Source of the DNA: Phlebiopsis flavidoalba
Taxonomy: Eukaryota > Basidiomycota > Agaricomycetes > Polyporales > Phanerochaetaceae
Assembly: GCA_035772785.1 (NCBI GenBank)
Contig: JAOCPU010000022.1
Span: 62,001-126,000, forward strand
Length of the DNA: 64,000 bases
Direction: 5' to 3'
In this document: positions 22,660 to 34,672 of the stretch, one piece after another
Layout: each line of letters starts with the position of its first letter
Position numbering within the stretch: the stretch's first letter is position 1
Position numbers and translations under genes: made by a program
Notes under the pieces: model-generated
Database searches by the model: none
What the model was told of the DNA's origin: nothing
What the model saw: the letters and a program-made list of their open reading frames with translations, nothing else

Positions 22660-24480
22660 CTCGGTGAATGGCGATAGCATAAGAACAGCGCCTAGCACAC
22701 GTACCGGCCACTCCGATAGGAGACTTGAGAGAATGGTGCTTGATCGTGCCTGATTCGACGTCAGGCTATCACAATGATGGCATCGAGCACCCTGCGACGC
22801 GTAGGTGTGTGGAGCAAACTACGATTTTCGAATCGCATCGGTGCCCCACCTATCTATTCAACGACAAGAAGTACTCACTCATTGTACCGCGACTTGGTGC
22901 GCACCAACGCGTTCCACTTCGTGATGGAATAATGCCGTCAGTTGCGGCGTGTTTTACTCCTTGTTACGTGTCGGGATGTTTGTCTCACGCTTCCGACAGA
23001 CTTCTTGACGGATTATCCCATCATCTCCCATTGGGCCCCCAATCGCCCCGTAACTTCTGGTGTACACGCACCGTCGACATGGGATCCTTGCGCTTCAAAT
23101 GTTGTTCTACCTGTGCCTTCTTCAGGCGATACCCCTCGTGTTATCCTAGACGGACCGTATGCGGACAAAATGCCGGTTCTTGTGCCTTTGCTCGTGAAAT
23201 TTCAACCTGCACCTGGAGGCGAAATATAGAAGCAGGACACTGAAATGGAAGTCAGTCGTTAAGTTTTTGCACATCCGCGATACTGCCGAACGAGCGTAAC
23301 CTCGTACTCGGATTTTGCGAAACTCTCCCTCTGACAACATTCATCGCACAAGGTACTTGGCGGACCGCAGCTACTCTCCATAGTGTACCCCTGCATAGCG
23401 TCTCCCAATGGGTCACCGGCCCGTGGTACTTATACTGCGAATTCAGGTCCTTGTGCAAGGGCTCGAGCGCGCAAGTTTCGGAGTTGGCCTCTACAAGGCT
23501 TCCGGATTGATCAGGAGCGCGGAGCCCTCTGTCAACGTAAATTACGTGCCGCAAACCTTGTTCTTTTGAATCATCAACTGCTCGACTCGCAACGTTGACA
23601 GGCTTGCATACGGTGATGATTATCCAGTGATACCCATATGTTCGGCTTTCCATTCTCGTCTCGAGGCTCTTCTATTTCATGCGTCCGCCTTTACCTGCGA
23701 TGTGTGCTCTGCGTGGGACACCGTGACCACAGAATTAGGTAGCCTCATGTCTTTTTTTGCCTTCAGCAACATGTTTCAATGAGTTTAGAAGCGTTGTTCG
23801 CGACTCTTCGTAGCTCATCACTCGGCTTCTTGTCGTGCACGTACGCCTGGAAGAAAGAAGTCGTTAATTTATCAGCCTCGTTATCTGCTGGTGCTGGAAA
23901 GGAAGAAGCGCGTCACGCTCGTCAATCTGACCCTACCGTGCCTCGAAGATCAAGTCATGGATAGACGCCATGGTGCTGTTTTGTATCAATCTCGACAAGC
24001 GCCGAGATTTTGCAATTGATCTTAACATGACAGAGTACCGTGGGCCGTCTTCCAACATTCCGTGCCCTACACCTTCACGCCCATTGTCCCCCTTCATCTT
24101 CTGAAATGGCTGGCGAGGGGACGTTTAAACGGATCCCTTTGCAGACCCCGATCCCACATCCCCATTAACCCGAAGCCCTCGCCGAGTTCTCCTCGCCATT
24201 CATGAACGGCATCCATACAGTCGAGGATGTCATAGATTACAGTGACAGATCGCTTGACCAATGGGGCTTGGCCTACGTAGCGCGTGGGACAGTCCAGTTC
24301 CCGTGTTGTCGCAGCACCCAAACCAGTCCACCTGTTGTTCAGGGCTCCTTCGACGGATCCGCAGGCGGCTTGCGTTCCGAAACATGCGTATGCATTGAAG
24401 AAATTGCCTGAGGACTCCTGAAGATGCCATTAGACGACGCGGCGGAACAATGGTAAAGGACCCACGAGCTGGAACGTGTC
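22660..24480. other. No recognisable gene
   Basis: A 172-codon plus frame (22725-23243) is open, but overlapping frames read equally well. CSAFHSRLEALLFHASAF near 23640-23690 looks protein-like and ends close to a possible donor. The last few hundred bases are the upstream region of the first DUF2235-WD40 gene. Confidence 0.35.
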
Positions 24481-24483
24481 GCA

Positions 24484-27400
24484 ATGAAACAATGCACCAC
24501 TGCGAAGGCTCCGGATACCCCGAAAAGAAAAGGGAGGAACCTCGTTGTTTGCATAGACGGTACTGAACCAACCAGTTTGGTGTCAATAGGTATGCTGCTC
24601 GCTTGAAGAACATTTTGTATTTTGTGGGTCTGCGCTCACGTATTGTCGCAGAATAACCACGTTGTCGTCGAGCTGTACGTCGCCGGCTGATCGCAGATGA
24701 GGATCAGATCTGAAGTCTGTGTCGCGTACCAAGCGTATTGCAACATACGTCGCGGAATTCGAACATTGTAGTCCGCATCCATTCCAAATAACTCATCATC
24801 CACTGTGCTCGACATGGCGTTTTGCTTGGTACGTACCGCTTGCATTGTACTAGTCTCTCTATCATATGTTCATGCTCCACAACAAAGGGGACACGTTTGA
24901 AATCACTCTGAAGGCCTACCAGCTGGCTCTCGGAGAACTACGTTCCAGGTGACCAAATTTACCTCTTTGGTGATGACGTGTTGGATGAGCGCGTTTGGTG
25001 GGCATACCTTCTCATATATAACCCATTTTTAGGGTTTTTCTCGCGGCGCAGTATACCAAGTCCGAATCATCTCGGGGATGATGATCGAGACAGTACGTCT
25101 ACGTGGTACGCCGAGTCTGTATCTCTAAGCATGGTTTAAAACGAGCTTCTCGTATAGGTTGGTTTGCTACGCAAGCGGTGAATAATGACAAATACCTTTG
25201 TGAGCTGGGGCCTGCAATACTTTCTTGATGCTTACTGACCACAATCCCCAGTGCGTATCAGCTGTACCTGGCAATTATCATTGTCCTTGAAGTCGAGCGC
25301 GAAAATGCGCTCCGCGAGACTGGCCAGTTGCAACTCAGAGAGTACGGACACCGGCACCGGAGAAACGATGAAGCTTCAAGCATCGTCGGGGAACAAGGAA
25401 CAAACTCCTGTAAATCTGGCGACCCAGAAACAAACGAAACAATGATCGTCTGTTCGCAATTCAAGCGGAGTCTCTCGCATCCCCATTTCCGGTCCGTTTC
25501 GTGGGTGTTTGGTGAGTAAAAGACCTAGTGCACACGATACCTTACTGGACTAACGGTGACTGATCAAAGCTCCCAGGGACACTGTCTCCTCGCTCCCATC
25601 GCGACTGCACTAATCGCGGAGCAAGCTTTCCGGAAACAACGACGCGCATGTTGCCTCCCACGTCCGCGCATTTCGCCACGCCCTGGCGAGGCTGTGGAAC
25701 GAGCGACGCCGGCTACCGAATCCCTTCGCAGCTCCGAGGTATGCGTATACGTCGGCGGGTGTGGGCCTATCCCATCTGAGGGTGATGTTTAAGGAGGTAT
25801 GGGTTCGTCGGCTCCCACTCCGATATGTCAGATATTCAAAACTCTGTTTTATCTGGTTGTGGGTCCCAAGCTGACCGGGTATCGCGCTGAGCGGGGGGCG
25901 GCGGAGGTGGCAACATCAAGAATCTGGCCTTGGACACCTTTGGTCCCCTCACTGCGATGGATGATGTATGAGGCAATCGACCACGGCCTTCGCGTGCAGC
26001 CTATCACGGAAAATGGGGAGGGGTTGTCCACATCTCGTCGATGAAACTGGGTCTGGCGAATCTTCGAAGTTTTACCCCACAAGCGTCTCACGTACGACGG
26101 CGTGGATCGTCACTCGGTCAAACGTTGGTGTGTGGCTAGAACACGGGAGTATAATTCACTTATTCATCTTTGCACTCATTCCAGGCCGCCAAACTTCTCT
26201 TCGGGTCGTCGCGTCCAGCCTGGACAGCTAATCCATGAATCAGTCAAAGAGTACTTCGAGGGATGCACCCGACCAACTCAAAAGGACTGGCGCTGTTGTC
26301 AAGGTCAATGGCTCCTGGGAGCCGTTTGAAGATCATCTGGCTGGCTTTGCGGTGGAGGAAGATGCACATTCTAAGGTTGCGGCCGACATGCCTGATCGCT
26401 TGGCAAGCGAAACCAACGGGGAAGGGCCGTTGTCCAAGGACATCTCTGACCGCATTTTGGATCTCATGTCGCGTTGTATGCATCTAATTTTTCATAGTGT
26501 GCAGACGCGGTGCTTACCAAAGGTTGCAGCGGCTCGGCAGTTCATTATAGAGTCTTTCACAACAGCGGCACATGGCAATACCCTGCTTGACGCTCTCCAA
26601 TGTGTCAACGATGTACCCCTCCAAATTGACAACTATGGCACCGAGAAGAAGTCGGAGCTGGTACAGGCATTTGCCACAATCCTGGCAGCTTTCCGCGAGC
26701 GGCCAAAAGATTTTCATGCCATTAGAAATAGCTTAGAGCTCGCAGGATGGCTGCGGGGAACCGACGAGGACGAATGTGCCCGTATCATGCGTATGTTTGG
26801 TGAGTATCCTGGTATTCTAGCTTTCATCTTCTGGCTAACGAAATGTAAGGCTCTCTCGTCAGCTTACTGGTCACAATAACGACGTTTCTGGGGGGTTGCG
26901 CACTCATCAGACGGCAGATTTATTGCATCAAGCTCTCACGACTACGAACACCATCAGACTCTGGGACGCGCAAAACGGGACATCCTGTTGGCGAGCCGCT
27001 TCGGGGGCACACCGACAGCGTCCGCTCAGTTGCATTCTCGCCCGACGGAACGCGCCTGGCTTCCGCGTCGTCCGACAGCACCATCCGGATCTGGGACGTG
27101 GTGGCACAGCAGCCGGCATGCCTGCAGACTCTCACTGGACGTGAGAATTGGGTGCTCTCTGTCGCGTTCTCTCCAGACGGCAGGCACGTAGTGTCTGCGA
27201 TCATCGGACATGACGGTGCGGATATGGGATGCAGAGACGGGGCGCGCGGTTGGAGAGCCGCTTCGCAAGCACACCAACTGGGGTCTTCTCCGTTTGCAAT
27301 CTCTCCGACGGGAAGCTGATTGCTTCGGGATCTCACGACGGCACGGTCCGTATTTGGGACCTTGAGACCCACAAGGAGATCATAAGCGTGTTCGAAGGGT

Positions 27401-27871
27401 ACTCTCGCTTTTAAGGTCTGCCTGCAGGGTCGCCTTCACGCCGGACGGCAAGCGTGTCATACTCTGGGGTGTGGTGACAAGACGATCACGGTATGGGACG
27501 TCGACTCTGGCGAGAGGGTCCTGAGTCCACTTCGCGGCCTTACGGCGAGTTGACTTGCTGTTGCGGTTTCGCCTGATGGCAAGTACGTTGCACACTCAGG
27601 GTCCACGACAGGACGGTTCGGCTGTGGGATGCGGAGACTGGAGAGGCCGTTGGCGAGCCGCTGTCGCGGGCATACGGGCTCGGTGTGGTCGGTTTCGTTC
27701 TCGCCGGAAGGTCAGCGAGTCGTGTCTGGCTCGTTTGATGAAACTTTGATTATTTGGGATGTAAGCATGGAAAGTACCGCCGATGACATGCCATCCCGTC
27801 GTAGCACACGTGTCATTCTCCCTGCACTACTCATCGCTTCGCAGTCCGAGAGCAGCACGCTTACATATTAA
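24484..27871 (+). CDS. DUF2235-WD40 fusion protein, copy 1
   Basis: This is a predicted alpha/beta-hydrolase domain (DUF2235, the fold of bacterial Tle1-type phospholipase effectors) joined to a beta-propeller. The start at 24484 reads straight into [10 protein letters not shown], the DUF2235 N-terminal signature. The GxSxG elbow GFSRGA is near 25035. GSHSDM at about 25810-25826 is followed by an intron (25827-25891), after which a Gly run completes the HSD-GGG motif. [13 protein letters not shown] lies near 25955-25995 and IHESVKEYF, the end of the domain, near 26230-26260. A 200-residue helical linker follows (26280-26805) with no recognised domain. An intron (GTGAGT near 26802) precedes about seven WD40 repeats from 26890 to 27760 ([19 protein letters not shown]). 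Many single-base slips occur. The 3' end is uncertain; the homologous stop in copy 2 suggests the protein may end near 27825. Confidence 0.85.
25827..25891 (+). other. Intron inside the HSD-GGG motif, copy 1
   Basis: A 65-bp intron (GTCAGA..CTGAG) lies between GSHSDM and the glycine run that precedes NIKNLALDT. Introns sit at the same place in copies 2 and 3, which supports both the splice sites and common descent. Confidence 0.7.
26890..27765 (+). repeat. WD40 repeat array, copy 1
   Basis: There are seven in-tandem WD40 units of about 42 residues each, recognised by SPDG and IWD/LWD motifs. That is the number needed for one seven-bladed propeller. Units are interrupted by frame slips, for example near 26900, 27210 and 27420. 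Confidence 0.85.
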
Positions 27872-30800
27872 ACATGTATTTTGTGGAGAATTGAACCTAG
27901 ATATGTGCTGGCTTTACACAAAACATTGTGCTACTACAATGCCGGAGCTCCATACATTGCGGCCTTCCCTTCCTGGGCCTAATCAGTGGCACGGTGACTG
28001 GGGGGGCTCTCCGTATGTTTGTCGGCGACCGGGTGTAAAGGCGGCGAAACGGATCCCTAGTAGTCCTAGGGTTAGTGACCAAATCCGTGATAATAATGCG
28101 CATACATGAAGGTCGCAGGGATCACAGCGTGCTCCCAAGGCGGGGGACTGGGGAACCACTGACCAACCGAACGGGGGTCATGGTAGCAGTCGCGCTCCGA
28201 TAACCCGTAGCTCCACAGTCTGTGACACTCGGTTGAAGAATACATAGCAATTCTAGGCTCGGTGGACGCATGCACTGACCGATATTGGGCTCTATGTAAC
28301 CCTGTCCATGGCTACACTCAGAATTCTTTCAGCTCCAGCATCCGGGTCTACGCCATGGGTCTCGTCACTGGCCCGACGTGAAAGAGGTCAGGGAACACGC
28401 ACGCAAATAAATCGCACGTACCATAATACCATTGCAGAAATACAACCCACAGGGTACTTGACTCAAAGAGACAACCAGAGTCGACCATAGACAACCGCGA
28501 GCGCGAGGCTGGCATGCTTCGCGCGCAGACGTTTCTTGTGCTTTTAACATCACCACCTCTCTCCCTTCAATGTCATAGAGTCGCTCTCAACTCTAAACAA
28601 GCCGTGTTGAACGTGTTCGCGAGTGGATTATTCTGCCACCCATGCCATTTCCGAGTCGCTCGAGTCGTCCAGTGACGGCGCTATCGGGAAGTCTCACTGT
28701 CGTACAGGCCATGGTGTGCGGGGCATACGGCCGCGGAATGTCACTGGGTTTGCGGCAATGGTGAGGCTACAGGCTGTCGGCGCAAGCTGTGCGATGTTTC
28801 GGCACGTAATCCTACGTGAATGGGACGTTGGATTATATACTCAGCGTATACGACAGCGCATCAAGATACCGCCGACCGAAGACGATATGCTCGAACTTCA
28901 AGCCTCAAGCATGCCTTTAACCCCACCTTTGTTAGAAAAAGCTCGCGCAAAAGGCTGAGCAAAACCCAAACGCCTAGCCCCTACCGGTATGATGCCCCAC
29001 GTTGACTCATCGTCTGAGGTTCCCATCGAGGTGCGCCACAAAATCAAGGCTTTGTACTGTCGTTCCGTGACCGCGAGATCTACTTGAGCGAAAACGCAAC
29101 TAAGAGTGTTGATCAACGTACATTTTCGGAATCCTGATGCGCATTACTACTCAACGTCTTCTGTAGGCCGTGGGCACACGGTATGGAACGTTCCCACCAG
29201 ATAAAACGAATTCAAGTGTGGCACTAGGCTCCACATTGCCTAACAGGAACTAAGATAAACGAGATAACGGGCCCTGAACACCCATCCTTGTTCTGGTGGA
29301 GCGTTCGGCGGCCGGAACGCGCCAAAAGTGAGTGGATTGGGATTTCCTGAGCAATGCAATCTCTTCTGACAAAACTCACACAGCAATTGATCGACGCGCA
29401 GGAGGCCGGCAAACGGAAAAAAATACGCTACAAGACGCAGCTCGATGCCGCTCCAACACGGAGCCGTCGTCATTGGAAAAGTCAATCGCTGTATTGAGCG
29501 GCGCCCCCCACCCTTTCTCGCATATCGTCGGAGAGCCCCGGCCGTTGTTTGCCTCACATGCGGATGAGTCGAGATATTCCGAAATATGTTTATGAATATT
29601 AAAGCTCTACCACTACCTCAAGAATACGACATTTCGTGTGTTGGTAAACGGGCAGATTCGCAGCCAGAGCGACGCGGGCGTGCGTTAGAAATCCCCGTTT
29701 AAACGGAGCCCCGACCGTGATCTAGCGGAGGTCGAAGACCCCAGCGTGCGATGGGCCCGAGTAGACCGGCTTGTCGTGCAGCTTTGCAGCTATAGTCCAG
29801 AGGTGGTGATTTTCCGCCGCAGTTAGCACTTCCCAAAGAGCCGTAGGTGGGCGCGTTTGGAAATGCGAAAACCTTTGCGTTGCGGTCCAGCCTTTCGAGT
29901 AACTGGTGTGATATATGCCAGAAGAGGAGGGTGCGGAGAATGTTGTGTGACACGGGTTGCCGCGATCGAAGCGCGCTGCAGCGGACGCCGATTTAGGCTG
30001 AGGGCAGGTGTACAAGTATTCACCGTATGAAGGTGGTCGAGGAAATTATACTGTCCAGTTCCGATGGGCTTGATGGTAACAACAAATCTGAATGTGGCGA
30101 TCGCAAGGACCGTGAGGCGGATGATCTGGAGAACGGCGAGGAGTAACTTAGCTTGTTTCGGAGTGTCTTGGCAATGTGACGGTATTGTGAGCTGAGTATG
30201 ATCCGCGGAGGTCAATATCGACAGCACCAAGGACACTGCTATGTTATTGACGTGGTACGTGCTCAGTGTGGTTCAGCCAATTCTGGTCGTGCATCGTGAA
30301 TATGAACTACGGTGACGAGCCACATCGCAACCACAGCGGACGACCAGTGATACCCCTGAGCCCCAAGCACGCATTCGATTTGCGGCACCAGTGTTCGCCC
30401 ACAAATGCCCTTGAGAAAATTTTATTCAGCGAGGAAGAATTAGGGCCTCGCGAAGGTCAGGGACGGTGGAGTACGACGTAGTCGAGAAGGACTGCTCAGA
30501 TTGGCAGTGAGTGTGTCTAGGCTGCAAGAAGAGCGCTGCTAGAGAATGAAAACCCATGGGGCCTTCGAAGAGGAGCTCACCCATGAAGCGGACACTTTTC
30601 TCCGGGGGTGTATGTACACGGTCTGGGTCGCCACATTTGGAGTCGGATGAGCGGGTCTCTGTGGACACCTGTCAAAGCTGGCTGAGAACGTCGCACATTG
30701 AGCAAAAATAAGCCCCGGGCTTCGGGAGGATGTCAGCATACAGCGGATCAAGGGGGGATATTGAGAAGCCCAACGGAACCATGGACCAGCAAAACTTTGG

Positions 30801-31150
30801 CCTGAGTAGAGAGCAAAGAGCACAGAGTCAAGCTGGGTGACGCGGTTTGATTTTCAAGCCCCAAAATATGGTCGATCACAGCTTCCCGATGAATCTTTGA
30901 TCGCAATCCAAAAGAGGGTCGTCCAGTGCTTCGGGAGATTTCTTCCCACACTCTGCTCTCAACTCACTACGCCACCACTCACCAACCGTCGCGTCGGACG
31001 TCGCCCCCTCCTGCTGCTCTATAATTCACACAGATAACATCCCCGCTCCTAATCCCGCTCCCGCCCCGCCGCCCCCTTGTCAAGGCGTCACTGTACGCCC
31101 ATGGCGATTCACCACCGAGGGGCAGTCGCCTCAGCACGTCTCACTCGCGG
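27780..31150 (+). repeat. Duplicated 3' flank, copy 1
   Basis: This segment matches 38460-41990 along its length. Anchors are the block at 28080-28170 (CGCATACATGAA..CACAGCGTGCTCCCAAGG), the block at 28290-28330 (CCCTGTCCATGG), the block at 29290-29340 and the block at 30700-30910 (AAGCCCCGGGCTTCGG, ATGGTCGATCA). Only the first part (to about 28110) also matches behind copy 3 (63230). Divergence is substantial, with many indels. Confidence 0.75.
29720..30830 (-). pseudogene. Hydrophobic ORF pieces in the duplicated flank, copy 1
   Basis: Minus-strand frames read LLFALYSGQSF near 30810 and then KLLLAVLQIIRLTVLAIATFRF near 30090-30150. The latter looks like a membrane helix, and GKC stops near 29823. 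The matching piece in copy 2 (40680-41680) keeps the 3' part (RISKRA) and a related beginning, but is broken differently. This may be the remains of a multi-pass membrane protein, possibly of transporter type. No ATP-binding motif was found, so no function is assigned. Confidence 0.3.
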
Positions 31151-31950
31151 AGAATGCGCGTAGCCCAGACAGTCTAGGACCGCCTACGTCAGGTCTTTCA
31201 GAGTAGACATCGAAAGCTTGAAGACCACGGCTCCTCTCGCACCATCACCTCTGGTCGCGGCCAGAGGCCGCTTGCCCTCCGAAGTTCGAAGCTCGTTCTC
31301 CGGCCACCCCCCCCCCCCCCCGTGGGACCTCTTTTCACCACCCATGACGGAAGCGTCGCCTGCCTGGACATAGCGCATTCAAAAGCAGGTTTAATGCGCT
31401 CGTTATCTTCACAGCTACGTTTCACTGGGTTTCTGGCCCCCGTTATCCAAAACATGCCGCCCAAAGCCCACACCTGTACCGGATATCGATCAGGGTGAGC
31501 GTATGGCAGAGAGCAGGAACGATTTGGTAGCATGGCAGTGGGTAGATGAGAGGCGAGTCCGACAATAGCTGGAATCATTGGGCTACTTACTGAAAAACGG
31601 CTGGTTTTACCCCACAGTGCGTCCCTCTGAGGGTGAGAATGGCGCCCACACGGTAGACGAAACCCAGCTATACAAGGCACAGGATCGGGGTACGCTTCGT
31701 TTCAATAGTTTTTAGGACCGTGTATGCTGACACTGCCTTGGGGCCCTTCGTTGTAGGTATATACGGCCAAAGATACGTCACGGTACTGGGACAGGTCTCA
31801 GTGAAGACTGCGCCACAAACGGCCGCGCAGCATCTCGTGTCGGTAGTTAGGCGCGCGAGCATGACCATGACAACTCAGCACTCCTCGAGGAGCCTCTGTG
31901 CCTCTTCTATATCTCGTGACCGCTCCGTGATCCTTCAGTTTCGCGTTCGT
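31150..31950 (+). pseudogene. Faint relic of the repeated spliced gene family
   Basis: Short stretches match the family copies at 43.4-44.4 and 53.8-54.9 kb: CCACCCATGACGGAAGCGTCG near 31338 and GACTGCGCCACAAACGGCC near 31807, in the same order. The rest is diverged. A 15-base C run lies at 31307-31321. Confidence 0.4.
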
Positions 31951-32559
31951 GCGGTGCACCGAGAACGACCTGAAGCTCAGTCTGCTGCAGCGTTGCAAAA
32001 TGGGCGGACTGCAACATCTGGGCTATCTTAGGCCTGATCGTTCGCGCTATCGCGCGAGCTTTCGACTGGACTTGTGGTTAAGTAAGTCCATGTCTCGAGA
32101 AGCCCGTGATGCAAGAGCTCCCAATGCTTTTCTACATGGTCGTGAAACACATCCACTCGTCCTGTCTGTCTCACATGCTACCTCGCGTTGAATCTACTAC
32201 CAGTCGCACAAGTTGATGCAGCTTCATTTATACGCATAGATGGAGCCTCGGGAAGGTACTCCATTTGTATCGTAAGTCTTCTCCCGCAAAGTCGATCGTC
32301 CAAGCACATGTTCTTACATCTCTTACCCAAAGAGTTTTCTTCCCCACCTTGTGCACTGTTTCAAGTCGACGTATCCTCCTTGCGCATCGCTTGAGGTGAC
32401 GTGTCAGCGTGTCTCTCCCATTCTACTGCTCCGACGGGGGAAGGGGAGATAGTACCAACTGGTTCATGGAGTAGCCGGAACTGCCCTTTCGGGCGCGCCC
32501 TGGCACTTTGATCACGAGGTCTCGCTCACATGAAACTCGAGTGTAGCTCTTACCAAAGG

Positions 32560-34100
32560 TGTATTGCCGTCGCCAAACAGGCTCCTGAACGCCGCAACGG
32601 AGGACCCAACACCACGCTTTTTCGGCCGTTGGCCTCTCCGCACACTTAGCGTGCCCATTCGCCAACTCCTTGACCCTTTCTCGCCCTCCGCCCTGCTATT
32701 ACCGCATCCGCAGACCCACGCGCCTCACCCTTTCGATGGAGACGTACCTGCCTCGCGTGCATCTCCGATCTGGCCATCACCCTCGCCACCCGAATGCTAC
32801 GAAGACCCAGTGGAAGCCGAAATAGCCGGAACCAGGATGCGGGCCAGTCTACCTTCATCGGGCGCCAGCGTGGGACGGCTCATCTGTCCCTACCTCTGAT
32901 CCATACTCTTTCTGGCAGCAAAGATGATATTTGACGCATACCCGGAACCCGCTCTTTCTGAAACAGTGTGCAAAAGTTACTGCGGCTGCTAGTGACGGGA
33001 CGGGGTCCGGATGTACCCACATTCCATTGACTGTGTGCTGGGAACGACGCAGCGCGATTCACTGCCTTTCGCAGAGGATCGTGCCTGAGTGCGTTGGTGA
33101 AGTGAAGCTAAAGTGTCAGTGGGTGACTGGAGACACACTCGAGGGCCCACCTTTCTCGCGAACGCAGACGCGTGGATTGGTGCTTCCCCCCGTAAACGTA
33201 GCAAATGTACATGGAACGATGCTCCCAATAACACCTCCACGTCCTGATTCAGTACGATAATCTGTGACCTCCGTCGAATCAGCGGGCCCGAAATCGACCA
33301 TCGGGACGGCGCATCCTGGTGGGGAGGCCGATGGAGAGCCTGAGCATTTCGCTCCCGAGCCTGGGGGGGCGCTCCGAGGATAACTAGAAGCAAGCGCAGA
33401 CGCGTCGAGCTCGAGGTTCCGCACGACCACCATGTGCTGCCTCTGCCTCTCTTCGCCTCCTCTGCGACCGACGAAAGCATCGATGTCAAGCTTTCCCCCC
33501 AATCGACTAATCGATAGCGAATGCAGATCAATCAGACGACACAGAAAAGCTCCCCTACACAAATCTCACAACATCCCTTGGTCCGCAAGTATCAATGTGG
33601 GCATCTCGTCTTGTAGTCTAACGCTGCATGTGACGCGCTTCTATCGATAACCTATCTGCCTTGATCAAATTCTGGTATCATTGAAACCGGTCTGGGCTCC
33701 CCGATTGCGACACCCTCAAACAGTCCCTTACCCAGATTCTCGTCTACACCTTTGCCCTCCCTTTCCCCGTTGTCAATGCCGAATGGCTGGCAGCACGCAA
33801 TGGATCTGTTCTCAATTCAGAAGCCCGGCTCTTCGCACACAATCATGGGACTTCTGTGGGCTAGATTGGATGGCACGCTTCGATCTCGCGACATCAGTCC
33901 ATCAGTCCGTTCTTTACTCGCGGGTCCAAGGACCAAACGCCAAATGCTCATGTCTGTGCGCTATTGCTCTATCGGACTCTCACAAATCACTGGACGGCTC
34001 AGGGAAGACGTGTTCAGGGTGGGGGGGGGAGGGGGGGAGGGGGGTTCTCTCTCTTTGTAACATAGACCGTTTGCGGAGCCTCGTTTCGAGTAGCTACGAG
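32560..34100 (+). CDS. Possible hypothetical gene, frame-broken
   Basis: Plus-strand text reads as protein in changing frames: LLRLLVTGRGPDVPTFH near 32980, SSATDESIDVKLSPQSTN near 33455-33510, then QTTQKSSPTQISQHPLVRKY, and LTQILVYTFALPFPVVNAEW near 33725-33785 followed by NSEARLFAHNHG. The first pieces are polar and Ser/Thr-rich, and the last contains a hydrophobic stretch. No known domain. A G-rich tract at 34021-34044 ends the readable part. Confidence 0.3.
34021..34044 (+). repeat. G-rich homopolymer-like tract
   Basis: Runs of G broken by single A bases over 24 bases. Length is likely to be unreliable in the sequence. Confidence 0.9.
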
Positions 34101-34672
34101 CCTGCGCGATGCAGAGAGTTTTCACTCGCAACGCTTGGGCGTGGCAGGCCTGATGGTGTGGGCTGGGTGCCTTCCTGGAGTATGGATCCGAAGGATCCAC
34201 ATGTGGTGGATCGCCCCTCCTATACCGGGGAGGGGGGGGGACGGGCTCAGCATCGCAGCAAATCGCTGTAAGCCGATCAGGGCCGGATTCCAGGGACGGA
34301 GGTATGCTCAATGGGTGGGATGCCCGCTCCATATGGAACCGGCCCGATGAATTGTGATCAGCATATTCGCATTCGGTGGGGTCCGCGTGCTGTGTCAAGT
34401 TGTTTCACGGCGCAATAGAATCCCAGTCAGCGGACGTGTAACATTTCATTTGACGAGAACTCTTCACCGGTCAGTGTTTTTCTTATCGACCCTTGTATCG
34501 CATCAGCCTGGAAGTCTCACACAGTCACTCAATAGGGCAAGAGTGTTTCAACACGCTGTCACCGGCGCGTCGCCTCAGCTTCATGGTCTGCCAGTTGACA
34601 CCCTACGGCTTGTACTTAACAGCGGACCTCGTCGCGTGAAATCCCTGTCCCCTCGTTTGACTCTCGAGTTCC

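Noticed and set aside
28623..29200. 111-codon plus ORF in the duplicated flank
   Set aside because: The matching segment in the second flank (about 39630-40110) does not keep the frame or most residues, so coding is not supported.
29720..30830. ABC transporter membrane domain
   Set aside because: One hydrophobic helix is suggestive, but no Walker A, signature or further transmembrane helices were found in either copy.
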